Shown here in pieces: positions 40,304 through 49,898 of a DNA stretch of 64,000 bases. The stretch's first letter is position 1; each line of letters begins with the position of its first letter. Source of the DNA: an uncultured Pseudomonadota bacterium (lineage in GTDB: Bacteria > Pseudomonadota > Gammaproteobacteria > Xanthomonadales > Wenzhouxiangellaceae); the NCBI GenBank assembly GCA_937138395.1, contig CAKZPB010000064.1, positions 20,226-84,225 of the forward strand. Reading direction: 5' to 3'. The position numbers and the translations under genes are program-made. The notes under the pieces are model-generated. The model worked only from the letters and a program-made list of their open reading frames with translations. It made no database searches and was not told the origin of the DNA.

Positions 40304-41200
40304 TCAGCATACGCTTTGTACCCACTGCTGCAAACACGCTTCCAGGCCCTCATCCACGGTTGGAAGCGTTTGACCGGTGAATTGCTGATAACGTTCACAA
40401 TCCAATACCGACCACTCCGGGCGGCGCGCTTTCTGCGGCCAGTTGGCGCTGGCGATCGGATCAACGGTCACGGCCTGATCAATCAGGTCCAGCTCGAACG
40501 CGCGCTCTACGGCCCGGGATGCGAATTGATGCCAGGTCCAGGCGCCCTGCCCGGCCACGTGAAAACTCGAATAGCCGGCATCCAGTTCATCGCGTAGGGT
40601 CAGCAGCGTGACGCAGGCATCGGCCAGAAGCCCGGCCCAGGTTGGGGAACCGGTCTGGTCGGACACGACCCGCAGCGATTCGCTGCGCTCTGCCCGACCA
40701 AGGATAGCCGACAGGAAATTGCCCGGAAAATGGCTGTACAGCCAGGCCGTGCGCAGCATCAGGACGTTTGCGCCACTCTGCTTGAGCGCGAGTTCACCTT
40801 CCAGCTTGCTCTGACCGTACACGCTTTGCGGATCGGTCGGATCATCTTCGCGCCAGCCGCGGTCCAAGCTGCCGGAAAACACGTAGTCCGTCGAAAAATG
40901 CACCATCATTCGATCCTGTTCGACGCACCAGTCGGCCAGCCAGCTCGGCATGTCGCGGTTCAGTCGAAAACAGGCCTCGGGTTCGTCTTCGGCGCGGTCC
41001 ACTGCGGTCCAGGCCGCCGGGTTGACGATCAGATCGGGCTGAACGCGGTTTAATGTCTTGTTCAGCAGGCGCGGGTCGGACAGATCACAGCGAAAATCAC
41101 CACCATGAAGATCGGTCGACACCACATCACCCAGGGTGGCGAGCCTTGGCTGCAGATGTCGGCCCAACTGGCCGGCAGCACCGGTCAACAGGATGCGCAT
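40304..41200 (-). CDS. rfbD: dTDP-4-dehydrorhamnose reductase
   Basis: MRILLTGAAGQLGRHLQP...NPAAWTAVDRAEDEPE...FSTDYVFSG...YGQSKLEGE. Start refined to 41200. Confidence 0.95.
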   Translation of the reverse strand: MRILLTGAAGQLGRHLQPRLATLGDVVSTDLHGGDFRCDLSDPRLLNKTLNRVQPDLIVNPAAWTAVDRAEDEPEACFRLNRDMPSWLADWCVEQDRMMVHFSTDYVFSGSLDRGWREDDPTDPQSVYGQSKLEGELALKQSGANVLMLRTAWLYSHFPGNFLSAILGRAERSESLRVVSDQTGSPTWAGLLADACVTLLTLRDELDAGYSSFHVAGQGAWTWHQFASRAVERAFELDLIDQAVTVDPIASANWPQKARRPEWSVLDCERYQQFTGQTLPTVDEGLEACLQQWVQSVC

Positions 41201-41754
41201 TGCGGTAAATTCTCCTTGTTGGTCTGGCACACTTGTTCAAGCGTCGATGCCTGTTGATCCTTGCTCGATAGTTCGGTCGGCTGTTCGGGCCAGTCGATCC
41301 CGATCTCCGGATCATTCCAGGCAATCGATGCATCGTACTCAGGATAATAGCTGCGCGTACAAAGGTAGGTAAAGGTCGCGCGCGCCGACAGCACCAGAAA
41401 ACCGTGCGCAAACCCTTCGGGTATCCACAGCTGGCGGTGATTTTCGGCGCTGAGCTCCGTGCCGAACCATTGGCCGAAGGTGGCCGAATCACTGCGGATA
41501 TCCACGGCCACATCGAAAACACGACCCTCGGTCACCCAGACCAGCTTGCCCTGGGGCTCCGGCCACTGGTAATGCAAGCCGCGCAGCACGCCACGTCGAC
41601 TGTGGCTGGTATTGGCCTGCGCAAAATGATCGGGCAGCCCGGTCTGATCGTGATTCGAGCGATTCCAGTTTTCCAGAAACCAGCCGCGCTCATCACCGAA
41701 TACCTGCGGTTCAATCAACAGCACGCCAGGCAATGAAGTTTGCTGAATATTCAT
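41185..41754 (-). CDS. rfbC: dTDP-4-dehydrorhamnose 3,5-epimerase
   Basis: MNIQQTSLPGVLLIEPQVFGDERGWFLENWN...GVLRGLHYQWPEPQGKLVWVTEGRVFDVAVDIR. Start refined to 41754. Confidence 0.95.
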   Translation of the reverse strand: MNIQQTSLPGVLLIEPQVFGDERGWFLENWNRSNHDQTGLPDHFAQANTSHSRRGVLRGLHYQWPEPQGKLVWVTEGRVFDVAVDIRSDSATFGQWFGTELSAENHRQLWIPEGFAHGFLVLSARATFTYLCTRSYYPEYDASIAWNDPEIGIDWPEQPTELSSKDQQASTLEQVCQTNKENLPQCASC

Positions 41755-41774
41755 GGAGCTTGTGCAGACGCCAA

Positions 41775-42656
41775 TCAGTTGGGCCGCGTTTGAGCTACGC
41801 GTCGCAGATAGTCCCCATAGCCGCTTGAAATCAGTGGCTCGGCCAGCGCAAGCAGCTGAGTACGATCGATCCACCCCTGGCGGTAGGCAATTTCTTCGGG
41901 ACATGCGACGCGCAGGCCCTGGCGGGCTTCCAGCGTTTCGATGTAGTTGGCCGCCTGCTGCAACGATTCATGCGTGCCGGTATCCAGCCAGGCATAGCCG
42001 CGCCCCATGCGTTCGACCACGAGCTGACCGGCCTCCAGATAGATTCGATTCAGGTCGGTGATCTCGAGCTCGCCACGGGCCGAGGGTTTGAGCAATGCCG
42101 CGCGCTCGACCGCCTGACCATCATAGAAATACAGGCCGGTGATGGCATCGTTCGACTTCGGCTGGCTGGGCTTTTCTTCGATGGACAGCACGCGCCCGTC
42201 CGGCCCGGTCTCGACCACGCCGTAGCGTTCAGGATCACTGACCGTGTAGCCAAAGACCGTGGCACCCTCGGTGCGCTGACCTGCGCTGTCGAGCAGCGCT
42301 TTCATGCCGCCGCCATGAAAAATATTGTCGCCCAGTATCAGGCAGCTGGGCTGGTCACCGACAAAGTCTGCGCCGACACGAAATGCGTCGGCCAGGCCGC
42401 GTGGTTCGTCCTGGACTGCGTAGTCCAGGTTCAATCCCCACTGGCTGCCATCGTCGAGCAGCTTCTTGAACAATGCCTGCTCATGCGGTGTTGTGATCAG
42501 CAGAATGTCGCGGATGCCAGCCTGCATCAGGGTCGACAGCGGGTAATAGATCATCGGTTTGTCGTAGACCGGCAGCAGCTGTTTACTGACGACCCGCGTC
42601 AGCGGATACAGCCGCGAGCCGGCCCCTCCGGCCAGAATCAGCCCTTTGCGATTCAT
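41775..42656 (-). CDS. rfbA: glucose-1-phosphate thymidylyltransferase
   Basis: [54 protein letters not shown]. Confidence 0.97.
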   Translation of the reverse strand: MNRKGLILAGGAGSRLYPLTRVVSKQLLPVYDKPMIYYPLSTLMQAGIRDILLITTPHEQALFKKLLDDGSQWGLNLDYAVQDEPRGLADAFRVGADFVGDQPSCLILGDNIFHGGGMKALLDSAGQRTEGATVFGYTVSDPERYGVVETGPDGRVLSIEEKPSQPKSNDAITGLYFYDGQAVERAALLKPSARGELEITDLNRIYLEAGQLVVERMGRGYAWLDTGTHESLQQAANYIETLEARQGLRVACPEEIAYRQGWIDRTQLLALAEPLISSGYGDYLRRVAQTRPN

Positions 42657-43756
42657 GCCGCCTGTCCGCTGCGAGTGCCGAGCCGCTCGCCGGAATAGCC
42701 TTCGCGGCTGGATTCACGATAAGCACCGCTCTGGATTCGCTGCCACCACTGCGCATTGTTCAAATACCAATCGATGGTGTGCTCCAGCCCGACCTCAAAT
42801 TTCATCTGTGGTCGCCAGCCCAGTTCCTGCTCGATTCGACCGGCATTGATTGCGTAGCGACGATCATGGCCCGGACGGTCGGTGACAAATTCAATCAATT
42901 CGCGGCGCGGTTGATCAAGCGAAAAGCCTTCAGGCGCCCGCTGATCGAGCAGGTCGCAAATTGCCTGCACTACGGTCAGGTTGTCGCGCTCGGCGTTGCC
43001 GCCGATGTTGTAAGTCCGGCCAGGCTCTCCGCGATTCAAAACGGCCATCAGGGCTCGACAGTGATCATCCACGTGCAGCCAGTCACGCCGCTGCTGTCCA
43101 TCGCCGTAGACCGGCAGCGCCCTGCCGTGCAGGGCATTGATCATCATCAGCGGAATCAGCTTTTCCGGAAACTGCCGCGGGCCGTAATTGTTCGAACAAT
43201 TGGTGATCAGCACCGGTAGTCCGAACGTGCGGTGCCAGGCACGCACGAGATGATCTGCTGCGGCTTTGGACGCGGCATACGGTGAACTCGGTTGGTAGGG
43301 CGTTTGTTCGGTAAATGCGGGATCATCAACCGCCAGATCTCCATAGACCTCATCGGTGGACACGTGCAGAAAGCGAAACGCGTTGCAGGTACCCGTTTTC
43401 CAGTAGTCCAGCGCTGCTTCGAGCAATACCTGCGTTCCCTGGACATTGGTACGGATGAACGACGCCGCATCATCGATGGATCGATCGACGTGGCTCTCGG
43501 CGGCAAAATGAACAATGGCCGAGGGCTGATGGCGATCCAGCAACGCCCGGATCTGCTTGCCATCATTGATGTCGGCCTGGATCAGCTCATGCCGGTCCCG
43601 ATCAGCACCTTCCAGAGAATCGAGATTGCCGGCGTAGGTCAACAGATCGACATTGACCAGCTTCCAGGGCCCGCTGTCCGCGCGACTGCCAAGCGCATGG
43701 TGAACAAAATTGGAGCCAATAAAGCCGGCACCACCTGTAACCAGTATTGTTTTCAT
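42653..43756 (-). CDS. rfbB: dTDP-glucose 4,6-dehydratase
   Basis: [19 protein letters not shown]...[27 protein letters not shown]...[22 protein letters not shown]. Confidence 0.97.
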   Translation of the reverse strand: MKTILVTGGAGFIGSNFVHHALGSRADSGPWKLVNVDLLTYAGNLDSLEGADRDRHELIQADINDGKQIRALLDRHQPSAIVHFAAESHVDRSIDDAASFIRTNVQGTQVLLEAALDYWKTGTCNAFRFLHVSTDEVYGDLAVDDPAFTEQTPYQPSSPYAASKAAADHLVRAWHRTFGLPVLITNCSNNYGPRQFPEKLIPLMMINALHGRALPVYGDGQQRRDWLHVDDHCRALMAVLNRGEPGRTYNIGGNAERDNLTVVQAICDLLDQRAPEGFSLDQPRRELIEFVTDRPGHDRRYAINAGRIEQELGWRPQMKFEVGLEHTIDWYLNNAQWWQRIQSGAYRESSREGYSGERLGTRSGQAA

Positions 43757-43812
43757 CCGGGCTCCGTAGTAATCCGACGCCTGACCGCCGACAGCATCTC
43801 AACCCCGCACCA

Positions 43813-44268
43813 TCAAAACGGGATATCGTCACCCATGTCGTCAGCCGGTGGGGCGTTGTCAGACCCACTGGATGAAGCACTCGAACCACCGCGCGACCCA
43901 AAGCCATCATCACCCATCGGCGCCGTGCCTCCACGGCTATCAAGCATTTGCATCTCATTGACGACGACTTCGGTGGTGTAGCGATCCTGGCCAGACTGGT
44001 CCTGCCACTTGCGCGTCTGCAGCCGACCCTCGACATAGACCTTGGAGCCTTTGCGCAGGTATTCGCCCATGATCTCGGCCAGGCGATTGAACGCCACAAC
44101 CCGGTGCCATTCGGTCTTTTCCTGTTGCTGGCCGGTTTGCTTGTCCTTCCAGGTTTCGGAAGTAGCGAGCGAGAGATTCGCAACCGAGCTACCGCCCTGC
44201 GTTTGCCGAATTTCGGGGTCGGCGCCCAGATTGCCAATCAGAATGACTTTGTTGATTCCACGTGCCAT
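43813..44268 (-). CDS. ssb: single-stranded DNA-binding protein
   Basis: [58 protein letters not shown]; acidic tail ...MGDDIPF. Confidence 0.97.
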   Translation of the reverse strand: MARGINKVILIGNLGADPEIRQTQGGSSVANLSLATSETWKDKQTGQQQEKTEWHRVVAFNRLAEIMGEYLRKGSKVYVEGRLQTRKWQDQSGQDRYTTEVVVNEMQMLDSRGGTAPMGDDGFGSRGGSSASSSGSDNAPPADDMGDDIPF

Positions 44269-44438
44269 GAGAATGCCTATACCAGTGATGAATGGATTTT
44301 GGATCTATCCGAACTGCCCATCGGCCAATCCATTCAAAATTCTAGCACAGCATGCCCGCCAAACCGCTCCAATCGATCCCGCTCCAGCCCTCAAGCAATG
44401 CTCGCCGCATCTCTACGAACGCAACGTATAATTGCCCT

Positions 44439-45437
44439 ATGAGCACCGTAAATCCGATTGCCTTCCCCAGCACGGTTTCCGACGTACTGGACCTGACGGA
44501 GACGGACCGCAAGGCCATGGATCAGTTGATTCGGGCGCGTCTGCATTCGGACGTCGTGCTGGTCAATCAGGTGGCTGAATACATTATCGGTGCAGGCGGC
44601 AAACGCCTTCGCCCGCTGGTTCACCTGCTGACCGCCAGGGCCTGCGGGTATTCGGGACAAGCGCATATCCAGTTGGCAGCCGTGATTGAATTCATTCATA
44701 CCGCCACCCTGCTGCACGATGATGTCGTCGATGGCTCAGAGCGCCGACGTGGCCAGGATGCCGCGCAAATGGTGTGGGGCAATTCGGCCTCGGTACTGGT
44801 TGGTGATTTCCTGTACTCGCGCAGTTTCCAGATGATGGTCGAGCTGGAGTCGCTCGAGATCATGTCGATTCTTGCTGACACTACCAATACCATTGCCGAG
44901 GGCGAAGTGCTGCAACTGATGCAGCTGGGTAATGCCGAAGTCGATGAATCGGGCTACTTGCGCGTGATCGGCGACAAGACGGCCTGCCTGTTTGCAGCAG
45001 CCGCCAAGCTCGGTGGTGTTCTTTCCGGCTCGGATGAGGCGGTTACAAAACAGTTGTTTGATTTCGGCTACGCCCTGGGTCAGGCATTTCAGATTACCGA
45101 TGACTGGCTGGACTATTCCGGTCAGGGTGAACAGTTGGGCAAAAATCTGGGGGATGACCTGGCTGAAGGCAAAGTCACGCTACCGCTGATTCTGGCGCTC
45201 CGGGCAGCCAATCAGGATGACCGGGCGTTTCTGGCTTCTGCCATTGCGGCCGGTGGTACGGATGAATTGGAGCGGGTGCGCAGCATTTTGAATAAGACCG
45301 GCGCGCTCGACGATGCCATCGCGCGCGCATTCGAATTCTCCTCGCAGGCGCAGTCCTGCTTGAACGAACTTCACGCAAGCCAGGAACGCGACGCACTGCT
45401 TCTACTCGCACAATTTGCAGTGGATCGAACCCTCTGA
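44439..45437 (+). CDS. ispB: octaprenyl diphosphate synthase / polyprenyl synthetase
   Basis: GGKRLRPLVHLLTARA, HTATLLHDDVVDGSERRRG, QAFQITDDWLDYSG. Start refined to 44439. Confidence 0.95.
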   Translation: MSTVNPIAFPSTVSDVLDLTETDRKAMDQLIRARLHSDVVLVNQVAEYIIGAGGKRLRPLVHLLTARACGYSGQAHIQLAAVIEFIHTATLLHDDVVDGSERRRGQDAAQMVWGNSASVLVGDFLYSRSFQMMVELESLEIMSILADTTNTIAEGEVLQLMQLGNAEVDESGYLRVIGDKTACLFAAAAKLGGVLSGSDEAVTKQLFDFGYALGQAFQITDDWLDYSGQGEQLGKNLGDDLAEGKVTLPLILALRAANQDDRAFLASAIAAGGTDELERVRSILNKTGALDDAIARAFEFSSQAQSCLNELHASQERDALLLLAQFAVDRTL

Positions 45438-45446
45438 ACCACTGAT

Positions 45447-46793
45447 CTAAGCGCCCTGCTCCGTTTGCGGTTGCGCCCGATCAGCAATCGCCTGTCTGAA
45501 CTGATTGCCGCGATCTTCGAAGTCCCTGAAGTGAGGAAAGCTGGGCGCGCCCGGTGATAACAGGATCTGACTCTCGGCATTGGCCAAGTCAACTGCCGCT
45601 CGGACTGCCCCCGACATATCGGCGACAACGCGCACCTTGTCTGGGTCGACGAGCCCACCTCGAACCAAGGCATCGATGACCTGCTGGCCATTGTCCGGCA
45701 AACCAACCACGCCGGTAAACCTGCGACCATCCTGCTGCGCAACCAGCTCCGACCAGTCCGCAGGGCGATCCAGACCACCTGCGATCAGGACCACATCGGA
45801 CCCGCAGCAATCCAGCGCCGCCTGGGTGGCATAGGGTGTGGTCGAGATTGAATCATTGATCCATTCGCGCGCTTCGTTGTCGCGAATGCTTTCCAGCCGA
45901 TGGGCCAGCGGCTGGAATGAGCGTGCCGCATCAACGTATTCAGAAATGCCGGGGTTGATGGTCTCGGCGACTGATATTGCGAGGGCCAGGTTATCCAGGT
46001 TGTGCTGACCGCGAAGCGCCCAATCCCTGCTGTTCAGTCGCTTGCTTGGGCCATCGTAGAGGCCATCGGGCTGGCTATGCAGCCCGTCCTCAAGATTCGC
46101 CTGACAAAGCGCGGCATAGCCGTCAACCGCAGACTTGAGCACCGTATCGCGTGCGTTGATCCAGAGCGGCCGTCCCTGCAGCAGCTCAAGCAACTGCAGT
46201 TTGGCCGCGTAGTATCGATCGACCGATCCGTGCCAGTCGACGTGCTCCGGAAACAATCGCGTTATGACGCCAACCGAGGGTGCCGCAATCAGATCCACGA
46301 GCTGATAACTGGAGAGTTCGATGACGAAACAATCCGCCGGCTCATCCAGCAGGCTGATCAACGGAATCCCGATATTGCCGGCCAGGCAAGTCTTGATTCC
46401 AGCGACATTCAGCATGTGCGCCAATAATGCCGAGGTCGTGCTTTTGCCTTTGCTGCCGGTGACGACAATGGTTCGAGCCTGTGCTCGCTCGGAAAACCAC
46501 AACGAAGAACTGGTGGTGATCTCGGCTCCATCCGATCGTGCTGCAACCAGGGCCGGATGATCAACCGGTACGCCGGGAGAACGCAGAATTCGATCGAATC
46601 GATGCAACGGCGCATCCGCCAGCGGTGCGATCGTGATCGACCAATGTTCGGGCACTTGCGGCCCGGCCTGCTCGGAAAATACCTGGACCTTCGCGCCGGG
46701 CAATCGCTCCAGCACCACCGATTCCAGGGCTTGCGATTCGCGGCCAAACCCAAGCACGGCCGTGCGCCCCTGCGCCAGGTCTTCGAGCTTCAC
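45447..46793 (-). CDS. murD2: UDP-N-acetylmuramoyl-L-alanine--L-glutamate ligase (MurD2-type)
   Basis: Mur ligase: VVTGSKGKSTTSALLAHMLNVAG, EHVDWHGSVDRYY, NDSISTTPYATQAALD. Called MurD2 rather than MurD because it overlaps a MurL gene and lies outside a dcw cluster. Confidence 0.85.
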   Translation of the reverse strand: MKLEDLAQGRTAVLGFGRESQALESVVLERLPGAKVQVFSEQAGPQVPEHWSITIAPLADAPLHRFDRILRSPGVPVDHPALVAARSDGAEITTSSSLWFSERAQARTIVVTGSKGKSTTSALLAHMLNVAGIKTCLAGNIGIPLISLLDEPADCFVIELSSYQLVDLIAAPSVGVITRLFPEHVDWHGSVDRYYAAKLQLLELLQGRPLWINARDTVLKSAVDGYAALCQANLEDGLHSQPDGLYDGPSKRLNSRDWALRGQHNLDNLALAISVAETINPGISEYVDAARSFQPLAHRLESIRDNEAREWINDSISTTPYATQAALDCCGSDVVLIAGGLDRPADWSELVAQQDGRRFTGVVGLPDNGQQVIDALVRGGLVDPDKVRVVADMSGAVRAAVDLANAESQILLSPGAPSFPHFRDFEDRGNQFRQAIADRAQPQTEQGA

Positions 46794-48157
46794 GCCAACA
46801 TCCGGGCGGGAATACAGTCGGGTCCGGCCGGCTGCATCAGCGCATCGAGCTGAGCACCGTCGAGTTCAGCGCCGCACTCGATCATCCGATCATGAAGCGC
46901 TCGCACCACCGGATGGGCGCACCAGGCGTCGGATGCGTGCAGCAACTGAACGGCGGCCCGGGCCTCTGCGGCCGAGCCAACGCATTCAAACGGTCGGTGG
47001 CCATCCAATTCCAGCAGCTGGCTGAAGCCTTCGATCAGCGTTGGATCATCGAGCAGGTCCCGGGCAAAGATCGTGCGCAATTCAGCGGGCTGCATGAACG
47101 GTGCCAGCGCCAGATACACAAACAAACACTTCGGGCAATGACCGCACCAGCGATCCGTGCGCGGCCCGTCGACATGGAAATTCCGATTGCAGCTGGAAAA
47201 CACCGGGTGATAGCGCTTGAGGCCTGCAAATTCGCGACAAATCGCCAGCTCGGTATCTCGACGGAGCAGCGAAAATACCTCAATGTCCTTCGAGATATAT
47301 TGCTTAATCCATTGATTTAATGTGACTTCAAAGGCATGGCTCTTGGCAAATTGGTGATTGATTGGCTGGCCCTGATACACCAGGGTCGGTTCATCCGACG
47401 ATCGCTCATTGGCAAAAACGACCGCTCCGAAATCGGACAGGATGGCGGCCACTAGCAACGTTGCCGAGTTGATGGCCGTAATCGGCACATGGCCATTGAT
47501 TGCGCCTGCGTCATTGAACGGCTTGAGCTGTGGTGCAAGCGTGCGCTCGACCACCCAGTGCTGCAAGCACGCGGCCTCGGCCGTTTGCTGAATACGCCTG
47601 GACGGACCAATCTGAATTGTGTGCGGTTGAATTCCAGCCCGACGAACACGCTCCAGCGCGACCAGTGAATCCTTACCGCCACCGAGCGCAACCAGCACAC
47701 GGTCGTCCGGCGTTGATTGAGGTGGCGGCGATGGCAATACATTCGATGCGCCAGCCACATCGGAAAACCGCGGCCAGTACTGCTCATTGATCAAGTGATT
47801 TCGCCAGGCCAACTCGGCCAGACCCTGCTGGTAGACCTGTTCCAGTTGCTGCGCCTGCCATGAATCCGGTGCGCTGCCGTTGAAGCGGACCGAGCCGCTA
47901 CAGCGAATTTTCCAATAACTGACGCCCGCGATCCAGTGCAGCAAGTCGAAGGCAGCGTCCAGCGAACGCTGGCGATCCGGACTGCAGCGAAGGGCCTCAG
48001 GAAAGACAAAGGTTTCTCGGAACTCCACGGGAGGAATCGCATCATCCAGATGATGCCAGCGCCAGGAGAGCGTCAACAGACCGCTGTCAGGATCGAAGCT
48101 TCGCTGAAAGAATTCGAAATCGCTCAGCGTATCGAGCGATGCAACGCTATGAGGCAT
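46790..48157 (-). CDS. murL: UDP-N-acetyl-alpha-D-muramoyl-L-alanyl-L-glutamate epimerase
   Basis: ALGGGKDSLVALERVRRAG (PP-loop-like), NGHVPITAINSATLLVAAILSDFGAVVFANERSSDEPTL, DRWCGHCPKCLFVYLALAPFM. Start refined to 48157. Confidence 0.87.
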   Translation of the reverse strand: MPHSVASLDTLSDFEFFQRSFDPDSGLLTLSWRWHHLDDAIPPVEFRETFVFPEALRCSPDRQRSLDAAFDLLHWIAGVSYWKIRCSGSVRFNGSAPDSWQAQQLEQVYQQGLAELAWRNHLINEQYWPRFSDVAGASNVLPSPPPQSTPDDRVLVALGGGKDSLVALERVRRAGIQPHTIQIGPSRRIQQTAEAACLQHWVVERTLAPQLKPFNDAGAINGHVPITAINSATLLVAAILSDFGAVVFANERSSDEPTLVYQGQPINHQFAKSHAFEVTLNQWIKQYISKDIEVFSLLRRDTELAICREFAGLKRYHPVFSSCNRNFHVDGPRTDRWCGHCPKCLFVYLALAPFMQPAELRTIFARDLLDDPTLIEGFSQLLELDGHRPFECVGSAAEARAAVQLLHASDAWCAHPVVRALHDRMIECGAELDGAQLDALMQPAGPDCIPARMLA

Positions 48158-49232
48158 CACCGGCTGGATCCAGCGCCTGTGGCGGTTCCGATTTCTCTCG
48201 TGGCCAGGCGCGCAGCACAGCATTGACCAACGTCGCCAGCGGGATGGCAAAGAAGACGCCCCAGAAACCCCAGATGCCGCCGAAGATCAGCACCGCGACA
48301 ATAATCGCCACTGGATGGAGACTGACCACCTCGGAGAACAGAATCGGAACCAGTACGTTGCCGTCCAGGGCCTGGATGATCAGATACGCGATGATGACCC
48401 AGGCAAAATCCATCGTAAAACCAAACTGGATCAGCGCAACAATGGCGACCGGAATGGTGATGACCGCCGCGCCGATATACGGAATCAGTACCGAGAAGCC
48501 GACCAGCATCGACAACAACATCGCGAAATTCAGCCCGAACCATGCGAAGGTAACGTAGGTTACGACCCAGACCACCAGAATCTCCAAAACCTTGCCGCGC
48601 ACATAGTTACCGATCTGTGAATCGACCTCGCGCCAGACGGTCGTTGCAAGGTTCCGGTTCTTCGGCATGTAGCTTCGGAACCACTCCAGGATGCGCCGCT
48701 TGTCTTTCAGGAAGAAAAACACCAGGATCGGCATCAGGACCAGGAAAATCAGCACCCCAACCAGATAGACCAGGCCGGATGGCGAGACAATGGTAGTGCC
48801 GTAATTGCCGATTTCTTCCCCGATCTTGCCAAGGATTTCGTTGATTTGCTGTTCACCAACAAATTGTGGATAACGTTCCGGCAGCTCGGCCAGCAGAATC
48901 TGTATTTCAGTGATATAGCCCGGCAAGGCCCGTACCGCTTGGCCCAGCTGCCGCATGATCATCGGCGTGATGCCGAAAAACAGCACCAGCAACATCGCCA
49001 TGAAGCCGGTGAATACCACCAGCACGCTGATCAAACGAGGCAGGCCCAGACGCACCAGGCGGCCGACCAGGCCTTCCAGCAGGTAGGCCACGATAATACT
49101 GGCAAACACCGGCGCCAGCATCTGGCCAAAAAACATGACCAGCACCAAACCCAGAATCAGCAACAGGGCCAGGATAACGACCTGTGGATCGGAAAAGTTT
49201 TTTTGATACCACTGGCGTATTTGCTCGAGCAT
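48147..49232 (-). CDS. AI-2E transporter family (PerM-like) membrane protein
   Basis: 361 aa, multiple TM; VLIPYIGAAVITIPVAIVALIQFG...GNVLVPILFSEVVSLHPVAIIVAVLIFGGIWGFWGVFFAIPLATLVNAVL. Confidence 0.92.
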   Translation of the reverse strand: MLEQIRQWYQKNFSDPQVVILALLLILGLVLVMFFGQMLAPVFASIIVAYLLEGLVGRLVRLGLPRLISVLVVFTGFMAMLLVLFFGITPMIMRQLGQAVRALPGYITEIQILLAELPERYPQFVGEQQINEILGKIGEEIGNYGTTIVSPSGLVYLVGVLIFLVLMPILVFFFLKDKRRILEWFRSYMPKNRNLATTVWREVDSQIGNYVRGKVLEILVVWVVTYVTFAWFGLNFAMLLSMLVGFSVLIPYIGAAVITIPVAIVALIQFGFTMDFAWVIIAYLIIQALDGNVLVPILFSEVVSLHPVAIIVAVLIFGGIWGFWGVFFAIPLATLVNAVLRAWPREKSEPPQALDPAGDAS

Positions 49233-49319
49233 GAATTGATTATATCGTCAGCAACTGAATGGTGTTTTCTTAAACAACTAGTTTGGCATATTGTTCAAAA
49301 ATCAATATCCAATCAAACT

Positions 49320-49800
49320 TTATTACTTTTGATTTCAAAACCTATGGCCTTCCGCCGCTTGATGCGTGAGGTGATGCGTCCCACTTTTGAGAACAACAGT
49401 AGACAAAACGCTTTCCGCCGGTGTCGATGCCCGGCCAAGGCCGGATCCCCTGTATTGCTCGCGCCATATGGGAGCCGCCGAAGCACGCAGAAGCAGGCGC
49501 CGCTGATGATGACCATCGGGCGGGGCGAAAAGGTGTCAGAGCGCAAGCGGGTGCTTTTCGCCCCGCCCGATGGTCATAACAAGCCGAGCACTGCAGGGCA
49601 CACGGAGCAGCCGGGCGGTGAATTCGCGGGCGCGTTTTTGCTTGCTTTTTTTCGCACGATGGTCATCGCAAGCGGTAAGACGCATCAGCTCACGCAGTGA
49701 GTGGCGGAATGCCTTTGACGCTAGAAATATTGATACGAAAATCAGGTGGAAATGTTTGGTTGGGGCAGCTGTACGGCGAAATGCTTTTGATTTTGAGTCT
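49320..49800. repeat. mosaic dispersed repeat, copy B (non-coding)
   Basis: Shares blocks with 25985-26520, partly in inverted orientation; contains a perfect 24-bp hairpin and a further partial copy of its arm. Confidence 0.65.
49509..49577. repeat. perfect 24-bp inverted repeat (hairpin), 21-nt loop
   Basis: ATGACCATCGGGCGGGGCGAAAAG at 49509-49532 and exact reverse complement CTTTTCGCCCCGCCCGATGGTCAT at 49554-49577. Confidence 0.95.
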
Positions 49801-49898
49801 TAACGAATTTGACCCAAAGATGACGCAACACAGTACATCCAACCCAATCCGCTGAATGCTGAAGTTGGCTTTCATTCTTGAGAAGCTAAAACAGAATT

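Noticed and set aside
46002-46427. 141-aa + strand ORF
   Set aside because: Antisense to murD2; no motif support.
49570-49803. 77-aa + strand ORF in the repeat region
   Set aside because: Overlaps the dispersed mosaic repeat and hairpin; Arg/Ser-rich product looks like translated repeat, not a gene.
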